A stretch of 64,000 nt of DNA from Exophiala sp. HKRS030 (taxonomy: Eukaryota; Ascomycota; Eurotiomycetes; Chaetothyriales; Herpotrichiellaceae): positions 682,001 to 746,000 of the forward strand of contig JAHWDD010000001.1 in NCBI GenBank assembly GCA_023897205.1, read 5' to 3'. A program made the position numbers and the translations under genes. The notes beneath the pieces were generated by a model. That model had not been told where the DNA came from, made no database searches, and worked only from the letters and a program-made list of their open reading frames with translations. Shown piece after piece: positions 44,387 to 55,668 of this stretch (its first letter is position 1; the number at the start of each line of letters is the position of its first letter).

Positions 44387-45922
44387 CTATAGTAATGCTC
44401 GAATATCACTGATGCCGCCCTTTTGGATCTTCTGCAACATCTGGGTCAACTTCTCCATCCTTTGCTCGGTGAGCAAGTACTGTTTAGGCAGCCATGAAGG
44501 AGGCTGCGAACCCAGGACCATCTGTGCCAACGCTTTCCCGCAAAGATAGGCATTTACCATGCCGTAGCCACCGTATCCTGCGGCAATCCACTCGTTCGAG
44601 CTCGCGTCTCCGGGTCGTCGCCCGGCCAGAGAGTTCGCAGGAAGACTACCAACCAGAGGGGCGTGGTCCAGAGAAAAACACATGATCCCACTCCAAGCAG
44701 CGTTGACTTGCGAAACCCCTGTTCCCAGCTTGTCGACATCGAAAACAGCTTGAAGCACACCACCCAGGTGCGCTCGAGCCACCACGGAATCTTGGGCATC
44801 GGATGCCACTCCTATGTAATCGTCGGCGGTTTCTATCGCCCTGAGATCTCCGCCACCTATCCAGATCTCTCCCGTCCGGCGGTTCTGCGTGGCATAATCG
44901 AAAACACCGTTGAGAAGGAAACTCCAACAAACATCTCCCCCTGCGAAGGCGCTCGAATTTTCCAGCTTCTGCACAGTCATCTGGCCTCGGCGCGGTATCA
45001 ATAAGCCTCTCGTCTTGGGAAGGAGATGTGCCGTGTGAGCTTCGGTGCAGTACAAGACGTGCTTAGCAAAAATACAGCCGCGAGGTGTGGTGACGCAGTA
45101 CCCATGCCCGGACTTGGATCGTCGAACGGCCTCGATCGGTGTGTTGGCCTCGAGGTTGAATCTCGCACCATGGCGAGCGAGCAAGGTTTGGTAGACAGTG
45201 GTGAAGAGACGATACGGCCACACTGCGCCCACCTTGTACACCAGCCCTCCTATCGCCTGTGATGGACCGTACTTCTATGACAGACTGATTAGCATCCTCA
45301 GTGCTAATTGAAATGAGAGATCAGTACTGACCTGTCGGAGCTCTGCCGAGCCAATAACTTCGTATAGCCCTTGCAAATCAGGAAATGCCTGGTTGAAGTT
45401 ACGGAGCATTCGTCTCAGGTCCTCAAGCGCTGCCTCTTCAAAGACGCCCAAGACAGCCGTCACTTCCCTCAATTCCGAAAGTTTGGTTGCGTCGGGTCCT
45501 GCTTCCTTCGCCAGTGCTTGATATTCAGGCAAATGAGCCAGTTCAAATCGCACAATGTCTTTCGCTGCTTCTTCTCCAAACAGCTTGGAGTATGTGTCAT
45601 AGTCCTGAACTGCCGTACAGTGAACTCGGCCGCCATTGCGACCGGTAGCTCCGGAGCAGATTTCACGAGCCTCGAGCACCGAAACCGTCAGTCTTTCCTG
45701 ACCATCTTTCAGCAAACACCAAGCCGCGCTGCACCCCGTAACGCCGGATCCAATGATGACGATGTCTCGTTGAAGAGGCAGCTCCGATGATCGAATATTC
45801 AAAAGCTCACGGCACGGAGGATCTTGCCACTTGGACGGGGTCGGATTTCGAGCCGGTGAACCCGGGCTTGCCATCAACTGGCGAAGCAAAATGTCTTGCT
45901 TGGCTTCCGACACTGAGGCCAT
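44387..45922 (-). CDS. DAO-type FAD-dependent amine/amino-acid oxidoreductase (copy 2)
   Basis: Exons 45332-45922 and 44387-45274 give 492 residues. The dinucleotide-binding motif is VIIGSGVTGCS (58-63), then LEAREICSGATGRNGGRVH. The C-terminal FAD contact is WSGIMCFSLDHAPLVG and NEWIAAGYGGYGMVNAYL. The intron lies just before a VWPYRLF segment, phase 0, the same place as in copy 1 (26393-28045), so the two genes are paralogues; the proteins are clearly diverged. The N-terminal extension again contains a KWQDPPCR segment. Expected to oxidise an amine or amino acid, giving hydrogen peroxide; no peroxisomal SKL-type end is seen (it ends IRALL). Substrate unknown. Confidence 0.9.
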
Positions 45923-46938
45923 GGTGGTAAGGAATGTGCGTTTACTGTGTTGGAACCGATTACAAACTGCCTTACACCGTGAAATTGCTTTGGATTAGGC
46001 CGCGAAGAGAGCGAGGAAAGGAGGTCTGGAGACGCTGTGCTCTTGCTGGACAAGGGGTGCGCGAAGCACTTTATGAAGCCCATATTTCCTATATTTCGTC
46101 GACTGAGGGGTATGACTGAGTACCATCGTGGTCTGACGATATACAACTCCTGGAAAAGCTCGACACACGATCCGATTCCATGGCTGGACCGCTCAAGTCG
46201 TCACGCAGATTGTCACGCTTGATACACAGCTTGGATTGCCGAGTTTGGAGATGGACGGCTGTAGGCTAAATCCGCCTTTTGTCGTCGAAGTGCTTATCGC
46301 TGAGCCCCTAGGTTGTCCTTATCGTCTCCAACGCTTGGACATCGGGTGTTTCTCAGGACGGAGTTTTCCCTTCCACTTCGACCTGAGCAGGAAATCATGC
46401 TCTTCAATATTCTCCGTTAAAGTGTCTCAGGAGCCATGATTGACCCGCTGTTGCTCATAAGGCGTCTGTTTAAGCGGCGGGGAGAGAACTGGATTTCGAA
46501 GCTAGCCGCTATTTCTACGGAGTACGTACGACCTTCTAAACCGCTATAGCAATCGGAAACAAGTATCTCCGAACCTCAGATTCACAGGAGTAGAATATCA
46601 CGTGACACTATTTCATGCGCCAAGTCATGGCGGATCTTCGGCGTCGCTCAACCTCATCATGAGGCCGCGTATTTCGATCTCACCGCCGTGATACACATTT
46701 GCACATACCCACTTCAGAACACGTTTTGTCTTCGTTATTTCTATCCCACAGACTCGCCCCCATGGAGGCTGGTGAGGGTCAAGAAGTACTCTCCACCATC
46801 GCCGGGGTGACGAGCAGTCGGAATTTGTCACATCCCTTGCTGAGGATCGACTGAGCCTTGATTCTCTTCAGGATTCTGCCTTAGGCCACGCATCACGAGT
46901 GATAGTCCAACAAGTGCCCCAAAACCACAATTCTAGCC
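45923..46938. other. 1-kb divergent intergenic region
   Basis: Between two genes pointing apart (oxidase copy 2 and the protease). It contains TACGGAGTAC at 46516-46525. No gene supported. It marks the right edge of the accessory-looking block. Confidence 0.5.
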
Positions 46939-48548
46939 ATGGCACATCAAGACCGAAAGCAATATGCTCCTTGTCCATATTGTTGCTATAATAGTCATGA
47001 GTCCAACAAACTGGACAGACACATCCGTCATTGTCATTCTGATAAGCAGAACTCCGACCATGACAGTCCAGATCCGCCATTAGATCGCCAGTCCGACTTG
47101 ACTGATTTTGAGCTGGCTCAAATTCTCGCTTTTGAGGAAGCTGGGCTTCCTCGAGAACTTGCCTTGTCTGATCCACCCCGAGCTCCTTCCAGCAAAGCAG
47201 TGATTCACTTACCAGAAAGTGCGAATCCGTCTAGTCGACAATCTCCTTCTCGCCACGCCAATGATGCATCTCAATGGGCTCAGTGCTTCTGCGGTGAGCA
47301 AATACATATTCTTGAGCTTGACGCACATTCAGAAATGCATGCTCAAGAAAGTATTTCCGTTGAAGACGACGACCTCCCTACAATGGACACAGCAGAAATG
47401 TCCTCTGCCGCTGTGCAACCCGTATCTGATATCTCCAACGCATTTAGCACCAAACTCCCAAAGTCATTGCGGAATTATGACCAGGTACACGCGAAGACTC
47501 GTCCAAGCAATAGCAAGAGACGAGCTCCATCCTTAAAGGATATTTTTCTGGGGACTACGGGGGCATCCAAGAAGACTACGGCTGTTACTGCAGAGGAAGG
47601 AAAGACGAGGCGCCTCGGGGTATGTATAAAATAGTTGTTCCGCTGGTACTTCACGCTGACCATGCACAGAAGGCTGAACTTGGACCGTACGCACATGAAC
47701 GCCAAATGCCTAAATGGCTGAGACGAATGCTCGAAGAAGGAGCGAAGGTCTCGGTCACTAACAGAATCGGACCCGATGGCAATTTGATCAGGGTCGAGAA
47801 TATCGCAAACGAGACGCCCAATCTTGTGCCTGTGCTTGCACGCCTGTCACAACTTGACCGGAACGTCGAGCGAGCCTTTTATTGCAGCCCGGAGGTACGA
47901 CATGTTTGCAAGATGCACTTAGAAGGGGGCTTTTGTGGCTACCGCAATATCCAGATGCTGATATCCTACATTCAGCATGCCAGTCCTAAGGGTGCCAAAT
48001 TCTTTCCTGGAAGACTACCTAATATCCTCAGGCTTCAAGACATGATCGAAGACGCATGGGACCAAGATATCAATTCAACCTCACGTATCGAGACAGGAGG
48101 CATTCGACTTACACGAAAGTACATTGGTACACCCGAGGCTCAAGCCCTATTCATGAGCCTTGACATTCCATGCGAAGCATCTGCATACACGACCACCAGC
48201 AACGTCGAAGCTGTCGAGACCATGCTTTGTGCGGTTTGCGAATACTTTGACGATGAGAGCACGAAAGATAATGTTGACAAGGTCGTTATCACGGACAAGC
48301 CACCAATCTACTTCCAGCATAAAGGTCATTCGATGACTATTGTTGGTGTCGAGAGCAACCTCGATGGTGACGTCAACTTGGTGGTATTTGATCCGATGTT
48401 CAACCCATCACCAGCGTTGAAGAAGATCGTTCTTTCAGGCAACACATACTTCAAATGCGCCCATCCAGGAAAATTGCTTAAAGGGCATCGACGAGGGGTG
48501 AAATATCTTGGAAAGTATGGAGCCTTTGAGTTGCTCAGGCTGAAATGA
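46939..48548 (+). CDS. ZUP1/UFSP-like cysteine protease (peptidase family C78)
   Basis: Exons 46939-47619 and 47670-48548 give 519 residues; the short 50-nt intron starts GTATGT. The N-terminal region has two zinc-finger-like elements: CPYCCYNSHESNKLDRHIRHCH and CFCGEQIHILELDAHSEMH, in a P/S-rich context. The C-terminal 280 residues are a C78 domain: nucleophile Cys316 in GGFCGYRNIQML, His447 in KGHSMTIVG, Asp468 in VFDP. ZUP1/ZUFSP of animals and Mug105 of fission yeast belong here and cut Lys63-linked ubiquitin chains, with a role in genome stability. A ubiquitin-directed role fits the zinc fingers better than UFM1, but this is by analogy. Confidence 0.88.
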
Positions 48549-49110
48549 GCGACTTCTATTCATGGATCCGTAGCAGGGCGTTTTGGTTGGGCAATATGCT
48601 ATGCAGCACATGATATTGGCATCTGGGTTCTGGAATGCAGGATGGGAAATTCTTTGAGGGATTCTTAGCATTGCATAGCGAAGTGATTCTAGATTCTAGA
48701 TTTTGGAGGACTACTCTTGGTGGCCCAGTGAAGATTGAATTATAACAAATAGTTGATCCACTTGAACTACACTTTGCCTCTGCCATTATGGATAGTTTCT
48801 CTGGATTAGGCCTGAATGTTCACGGGTGCTGTATACGTTGCATCGGAGTACGCAGAAGTATATCTGGTCGGAGGTCGGTTACCTTGTGTGTGGTCCACTT
48901 ATTTGCAAGTCAATAATATTCACGAAATTCGTTCCACTCTGAAAACATCAGACATCGATACAACAGACAACCACAAGATAAGACCAAGACCAAGGAGCGT
49001 GTGCCCTGTCTTGTTCAACTTTATTACACGTCTTGAAATTTTGTTGTGAACGATAGACATACGAGGAAGACACACACGAAGGGAAAAAAACACACGTTTA
49101 AAAACAAGAA
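48549..49110. other. Intergenic region before HAM1
   Basis: About 560 bp containing the HAM1 promoter. A CGGAGTAC variant occurs near 48844. No gene seen. Confidence 0.5.
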
Positions 49111-50443
49111 ATGTCTCAACCTCGCCCGACGACGCTCAACTTCATAACCGGCAACAAGAACAAACTCGCCGAGGTCCAGGCCATTTTGGGATCGGTGGAC
49201 GGCCTGACGTTGCAGAGTCGAAACGTCGAAGGGGCGGAGATCCAAGGGACCATAGAGGAGGTTGCCAGAGATAAATGTTCTAGGGCCGCCGAAGTGGTGA
49301 GTTCCGGCCCCCCCCCCAATGGTTTCGTTTCAATCACTACGCTGTTGGTTTCTGTGTTGGCAAAGTCGACCATATAATACAGCGCGACAACTGAGAACGA
49401 GTCCGTGAGAATGGGAAGACTCTATCGGTCTATCGGAGGTGACATTCAGTGCGTGCCACTGTTTTGCGTGGAAAGGTTGTGTCTGTATGCCTGGAGCCGT
49501 CACCGACACCGATCCACGACGGCGACGGTCATGACCATGGTCAATCTATCTACGCTTCCACGACCCAAAATCGACACGCTTGAAGCGGTCGCTGCGCTGA
49601 TCCCGGACAGACCAAAAGGAAAGAGGCCCAAAACAAGACTGACAATTTGTACGTTTCTATAGGTTGGCGGACCTGTCCTGACGGAAGATACTGCGTTGGA
49701 GTTCCAAGCTTTGAAAGGCCTGCCGGGACCGTACATGTAAGTTCTGACTTTTCCAAAGCCAACCTGGACGAACCAAGTCTACGTGCCCCTAGAACGCAAA
49801 GCTTACGAGGGTTATGTGGTATGGAACTGCATTATCAACCAGACAACATCAAGCCGGGCACTACCATCAGGAAATTTCTCTACCGCATCGTGATTGTTTG
49901 AACCCTCTTACCCATACAGTCTCTTCTGTGTAATGCTGCCTTACTGACCGACCTGATTGTCCACCATCTAGAAAATACTTTCTTACGGCTTTGGGCCATG
50001 AGGGCCTCAACAACATGCTGGCTGCATACGAAGACAAGACAGCCTTTGCTGTTTGCACGTTCGGCTATTGTGCCGGTCCCGGACAAGAGCCCATTTTGTT
50101 CCAGGGACGGACGAAGGGCAAGGTCGTGCCAGCCAGAGGGCCACCGAATTTTGGTACGTCCAGTGCCCCACTGCGATCGATATCGTGCTGACTCGTGCCA
50201 CAGGCTGGGATCCGGTGTTCGAGTATGAGGGCAAGACTTATGCCGAGATGGACAAGGCTGAAAAGGTATGTGTCCGAGGTCATGCTCCAAGTCCGGAAAC
50301 CTGCGATCAGCCACAACTGTTCAGGCCAAACTCTTCCGCCAGTCTCGAATGATGCTGACCCGCGACAGAACCTGATATCTCACAGAGGTAAAGCCCTGGA
50401 CAAGTTGAAAGTCTGGCTTGCTGGTGGGGAATCGGAGCCTTGA
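49111..50443 (+). CDS. HAM1: Inosine/xanthosine triphosphate pyrophosphatase (ITPase)
   Basis: Exons 49111-49296, 49663-49736, 49972-50153, 50204-50265 and 50369-50443 give 192 residues, the family length. Hydrolyses ITP, XTP and dITP to the monophosphates so that abnormal purines stay out of DNA and RNA; cytosolic. Motifs: [16 protein letters not shown] at the start, [13 protein letters not shown] joined to [14 protein letters not shown] (metal-binding acids), GLPGPYIKYF across a splice, [16 protein letters not shown], and the [11 protein letters not shown] end. Four introns; intron 1 is 366 nt, unusually long for this window. Convergent with FAP7, 124 bp between stops. Confidence 0.95.
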
Positions 50444-50567
50444 TATGTCATCCCCCTTACAGCGCAGCGACAGAGACGAGAAACATCGTCTGGCGCATGG
50501 TGGCTCGCACTTGATGATACCCATGTATTGTGTCGGTGTGTGAGAGACAAATTTTTTAATGCCTCGG

Positions 50568-51215
50568 TCACCCTGTTGATCCTTGACCATGATCTTTCAT
50601 CCAGTTCCTGACCCATGCCACCACTCGCTCTGCGTTCTCTTCAATGTCCTCGGCTGCGACGCTCCTCAATTCGACCACTTGTCCTTCCTCATCCCATGCC
50701 TCTTTTGCTTCTTCGCTCACGACACCAAAAATCTCGGCGTCCATGTTCTCTTGCACCTTCTCGTCCTTGTATCCTCTGGAGGAGAGTCTGTCAAACAATA
50801 CCTTGGTCTCTTCGCATCTGAGCACGACGACCAGGTCTACCCAGCGTACGGCAAACCCTGCGGTCGAGTGCCAGTCAATGACCCAACCTCCTTCGCCTTC
50901 GCCGTCCGCAATCTCTTTCTCGACTTCATCCATGAGCTTGTCTTCGTCAACAATCAGGGTCTGTAGTTCTTCATCGTAGCCTGTGTGGCAGGTGCGCTCC
51001 TTGACGATGTCGTTTATAGACAGGTGTTTGAGGTTGAGTGGTGGTGAGGCTTGAGAGGCTAGGCTAAGGATTTCGTTGCAGGTTGTGGTCTTGCCAACGC
51101 CAGGAGTCCCTGCTATTAAAATGTTTGGTAGCGAGCGCATTGTCGGCAACTTTGTCGCAAATAATTCTAAGGTCTCGTAGGATGGTCTATATGTCGTCGC
51201 ATTCCATTCCAACAT
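50568..51215 (-). CDS. FAP7: Adenylate kinase isoenzyme 6 / ribosome-assembly factor
   Basis: A single exon of 215 residues from the first ATG. A second in-frame ATG at residue 26 (MRSLPNILIAGTPG) would give 190 residues, closer to the usual length, and may be the true start. The P-loop is GTPGVGKT at residues 36-43. Other AK6 hallmarks: LSINDIVKE, YDEELQTLIVDEDKLMDEVE, WVIDWHSTAGF (the D-x-H-x-x motif), and VVLRCEETKVLFDRLSSRGY. In yeast the protein (Fap7/hCINAP) binds Rps14 and is needed for 18S rRNA maturation and 40S assembly, in the nucleus and cytoplasm. Divergent from the methyltransferase gene. Confidence 0.95.
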   Translation of the reverse strand: MLEWNATTYRPSYETLELFATKLPTMRSLPNILIAGTPGVGKTTTCNEILSLASQASPPLNLKHLSINDIVKERTCHTGYDEELQTLIVDEDKLMDEVEKEIADGEGEGGWVIDWHSTAGFAVRWVDLVVVLRCEETKVLFDRLSSRGYKDEKVQENMDAEIFGVVSEEAKEAWDEEGQVVELRSVAAEDIEENAERVVAWVRNWMKDHGQGSTG

Positions 51216-51568
51216 CCATTTTTTATATTTTTATTTTGCGTTGTTGTTAGAGGGGCACTTGGAGAAACTCAAGTGCGGGGAAGTTGTGACGACGATGCAT
51301 GACAAAAAGGCTGGCCTGATGATTTCGACACAACAAATGCCATAGCCTCGACAATGGAGGGCGTCCCAATGACCGCTTAGATGGTAAGGCCTCCAGTCCC
51401 CAGAATCACCTCTGGTGATTCAAGCACGACATTTGCTCGAGGCCTTGCGCCTCTCAACCTCCTCGGAATTCTACCACGAGTCGTTAAGGTAGGCTCTTGG
51501 GTCGAAGAACTGATCAGTCTGATACAGGGCTAGAGCGATTTGTCCAGTCTTGAAGCCAAATATCCAAG
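51216..51568. other. Divergent promoter of FAP7 and the methyltransferase
   Basis: About 350 bp between start codons. No clear TATA box. No other feature seen. Confidence 0.5.
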
Positions 51569-52435
51569 ATGTCTACTTCAGAACCACATACGAAACCGCA
51601 TTATCCTGGCCCTCGAGATCTGTCGGAATCCAAACGCCTCAAGGCGCAAAGTGACCTGGTCACAGCCGCTTTTGGTGAGCTTGTCTTATGCCCCATTGAT
51701 TTGACTGCTGCTGGCCTTCGGATTCTTGACTCAGGCACAGCGGATGGACTGTTTCTAAGACAGCTACATTCGCTGCTTGCCCAACCGGAGTCTGCTACTC
51801 TGATCGGCACAGACATAGCACCTTTTGAGGATAACGTGGGAAAGCCGGACTACGTCGAGTGGCAAAAGCAGGACATCAACCAGGAATGGCCCGCATCCTG
51901 GCAGAATACGTTTGACTTCGTTCATCAGCGTGCAGTCATCGCGAACGCAGGGAGCTGGGACGGTGCGGTCAAGGCAGTGACCAGACTTGCTAAGCTCGTT
52001 AAGCCTGGCGCCTGGGTCCAGTTGGTAGACAGTACCATGCAAGAGGGAGATATCTTGGAAAGCGATCCTCCAAGTCTAAAGTTTACCAAAGCCGTTGGTT
52101 CATTTCTAAAGAAGTTTGGTCTCTTCAACAGAGCGACTGGCGGATTGAGCGAGATTCTGGCGCAGACAAATGAGATCATCGAAATTGGCCAGAAGGAAGC
52201 TGCACTACAGCTCGGCGTATTGGCCAAGAATGAGAAACTCAAAGAAGCAGGGAGGATCTGGCTTAGCAGCATGAGGTACACCATCGCTGCGGCATTGGCA
52301 AGGGTGAATGACCCTAACTTGATAAGTATGAACGACTGGAACAAATTGATGGATGAGGTAGAGCTCGAGGCCGAGACAGCCGGTGTAGAGTTCAAATGGT
52401 GGGCAGCCTGGGGCAAACGCAAGGCAACTGCATAG
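51569..52435 (+). CDS. Class I SAM-dependent methyltransferase
   Basis: A single exon of 288 residues. Motif I for S-adenosylmethionine is LRILDSGTADGLFL (about 50-63), followed by an acidic residue at the end of strand 2 in LIGTDIAPF, QDINQEWPASW, and FDFVHQRAVI; LVKPGAWVQLVDS is the typical post-motif strand. The C-terminal half is helical. It resembles the small fungal methyltransferases found in or near secondary-metabolite clusters, but no synthase gene is close by. The acceptor is unknown. There are no introns, in contrast to most neighbours. Confidence 0.88.
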   Translation: MSTSEPHTKPHYPGPRDLSESKRLKAQSDLVTAAFGELVLCPIDLTAAGLRILDSGTADGLFLRQLHSLLAQPESATLIGTDIAPFEDNVGKPDYVEWQKQDINQEWPASWQNTFDFVHQRAVIANAGSWDGAVKAVTRLAKLVKPGAWVQLVDSTMQEGDILESDPPSLKFTKAVGSFLKKFGLFNRATGGLSEILAQTNEIIEIGQKEAALQLGVLAKNEKLKEAGRIWLSSMRYTIAAALARVNDPNLISMNDWNKLMDEVELEAETAGVEFKWWAAWGKRKATA

Positions 52436-55400
52436 ATACAGGCAAACCCACGCTATCCTTGCAGAAGCTCCCTTGGGCAGCAATGATGATCGCGCATATT
52501 GCCTGCACCAGCAAGATCACTTCCGGGAGATAGGAGTTCTCTCGGATGCGGTTCGTTCTCGGTGGAACGAATCAAGAGCATCGACATCTTGTGACACGAT
52601 CCCCGATATATAACCCAACTACGATCACTTTTTTCACGCTTATACTATATGGTCATGAAGGTTCACCGGAACCGAGAGGCAAAATATGAGGACTGAGGTT
52701 GTACCCAATATCTCCGCTAGAAAGCGGATAAGGCATCCAAGGATCAACAAACAATGCAATACTGTATGCAGTTTTCACAACTTTGAACCCACCGAGGTCC
52801 GGATCTTCCTGATGCATATGACCGGGCCTGAAGATATCCAGATCCAATCTCTTTCCGAGCACGTATTGGATCGACACTACGGGGTACGGAGTACTGACTT
52901 ATTATATGTCATCAACGTGCCTGTCCCTCGAGGCTAGCCATCTATACTGCAAACGGCACAGTTCGATTGACCAAGCGTAATTACCAAGGCCTTGAACCAG
53001 TCACTGAAAAGACAGTGGATACAGGAGACCGGAAATATGAATCCCTACTGATCACACTATGAAGGTTAAAGTAATGTGTACTACCACTTCGTGACCTCTC
53101 CCGTCCAAGCAAGCGCCAGTACTGTTCTGTTACGGGCGTGAAGCTCGAGGCTAAACTATAGCGTCCACAATTGTTGAGCGAAAGAAGGTCGTGGAGTGGT
53201 AAGATACGACAAGTTCTTGGACGGACGATACCTTGATCATGCTTGACATCGTTAATGCGGCACCAGCTCGAGGCCTCAGCTCCCAATTTCGCGAACAGTC
53301 GTCCCCGAACAGCGCTCTTATTCTCCACCGATTAAGGCTGATATCCGACTCGCCTGAACCAACGATAAAATCGGTACCGCTTGGCCGCACATACATACAT
53401 CCAGGAACACTTGCCAGACCATCGGCTCACTTTGTGGATCTCAAAGTTTGGAGGCCGGTATCAGGTGAGGAGCGTTACTCGAAGCTAGATCGAAGATGGC
53501 AGCGATCTTACTCTAAGTTTGTTGGGCATCAATCCTCTGTTGAGGCAACCGGGCCACTACTACCTCCCTGTGAAGCTACAAACTTGTGCAAGTTCCTAAG
53601 AGAGAACTATACGCTGGGGAGCGTGTCTTCTAACCATCTAGGCGTCAATGGGCACGATTTTGGCGTCGAAGGAGTTGGCGATCACTCCTAATGAGAAGAG
53701 GAATCTGGAAATTGCTGCGGCTGCTGACCTGCTAAGCTGCAGGCATTGTTTCTGTAATGACATTATTGTACTGCAGTAAGGCTCATTACGGACTATTCAA
53801 TGCTTCATAGGCAAAGAGCTTCAGCTTTCCAAGCTCCATGAAGAGCTATGTACAATTCTTCAACTGCGATCTGATTTCTCCCTAGTACCAGATTATGTCG
53901 TTTTCGGTATCAGTCATCCACGGCCCACGCCATGCTACGCGTACATAACATCCGTTCACGGAGCCACAGGAGGATCTTCTTCAGCATATACTTTACGCTT
54001 CGTCGGTCCGTGGTCCCCATCTTCGTGCCATTATTCCGCGACGGTGGTCGAAGAGCTCGGGGCTAAGGAACGAGAAGAAAAGGCCGGGAGGCAACCAACT
54101 CCCTGGGTTCGATATGATTGCTCTAGTGCGAACACGCCTTTCCCGAGGGATCTGCGCTACAACACTGGTGGATTGCATTCGGATGTGGCTGAGAGATGCT
54201 ATCACATGAAAGTCCACTCTCAGGGTCAAACGAACCTCTTCCATTCATTGGCGTTAGTCAACAAGCCAGTGACTCCTCACTGATTGATGGGGCTCTTCAC
54301 AGGTGATGGACTCCTCGCTGTTGCATGAAGGCTTAGCTATGCCGTCTGTCTGAGCATACGATGCGCACGACCGAAGGTATGGCCAGATTTCTGTGAAAAG
54401 CTCGTCGACTGTTCAACTGGGCAACAGTGCTCGGTCGTTGAGCATGGTGCTTTACAAGGGGAGTTGCTTTCGATATATTGAATGGGATATGTTTGCCAAT
54501 GTCCTTGGGGAAACAGACGATACGCAGTTGCAAAATGGCACATACTCACTGCCGACGATGATGGTCATTAATGGCAGCATCAATCCGCTCTCTTGGACCT
54601 AGACAAGTGAATATTCTACTCCAACCGACAGCACGACAGATTCTGCGCCAGTCAGACTTCGAGTCCCTCATTACCATGGCACGGTATACACCGATGTACC
54701 GCCTAGTTAAGTGCAGCAACCATACAGAGTGAGCAAGGATTTAGTGTCATTGGATTTTGCTTCTCGACTTCCTCCTGTGCGCAGTCATGAATCGTGGACC
54801 CAGTTCGAGGGAGCCGATGCCTACACCTTCCATGGTCAATCAACAAGCGATATGACTATGGCCAAAAGATGAGCAAAGCAAAATGATATTGAATGGCATG
54901 AGAATGAGAGCCAACGGACGAGGTGTGGATAGGCTGTCGAGTTATTATGGCGTAACAGCACTGCTGGTGAGAATTCAGTGTCGTTCTATACAACATGGAA
55001 ACCATCAATAGCTAAGGGCTCTTTTGTCTGCTGAACAGGAACATGGACTTGAGACGTGAAGGAACGTGGAGCGTGAATAGTTACCTAGTCTTTGCTCCGA
55101 CTACATCGTGCCTCCTTTAACACTCGCCGTGTAGTTATAACCAAAGGCAGTGATTCGTTCGTACAAGGTAATAAGGAATCTCTCGATTTGCAACGTTGAT
55201 ACAGATGAAACAAGATACATACGATAGCTATAGAACTCTCCGCACAGACCCATATCTCATGGATGATGAATTGTTTCTGTACGGACGGATACTTCGGCTG
55301 TCTGTCCGTCTCTCCGCATTCAAAGAACCCGATTTATTATCGAACGACGACTTTTGTGACACGACAGGCGACATCGTCATCATCAACACCGTCACTACAA

Positions 55401-55668
55401 CAGTAACCACTTACCGCTCAGTTGGTGATATCAAAATTCTGCCATCGCATATCCAACTTGGTGAAACAGCAGCAACAAGTACATTCACCTCCCGCACATA
55501 TACCGTATACCGTCTGGTCGACTTGTACCTTTCCGGTCACTTCCGCCAAAGGAGCTTCTCCCCTACACACATCCGCTGTTCCGAAGTGGTTGACGAATTT
55601 GTTCCTCGACTCTCCAAGAAAGCAAGCCATCAGCGACAACACCAGCAACAACAACAACAACAACAATC
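52436..55668. other. 3.2-kb gene-poor region
   Basis: Open frames here (for example 53233-53691 forward and 55196-55849 forward) have no recognisable motifs. The latter overlaps the leader and first exon of the next gene in another frame. TACGGAGTAC occurs at 52885-52894. The region may contain decayed genes or a non-coding RNA, but I cannot support either. The last few hundred bases are the promoter and leader of the CinA-like gene. Confidence 0.5.
55646..55666 (+). repeat. (CAA)7 directly before the CinA-like start codon
   Basis: Seven CAA units end 2 bases before the ATG at 55669, so they belong to the leader. CAA-rich unstructured leaders are known to favour ribosome scanning; a role here is inference. 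Confidence 0.85.

Noticed and set aside
53233..53691. 152-residue forward frame in the gene-poor region
   Set aside because: No recognisable domain, and no flanking exons with matching phase.
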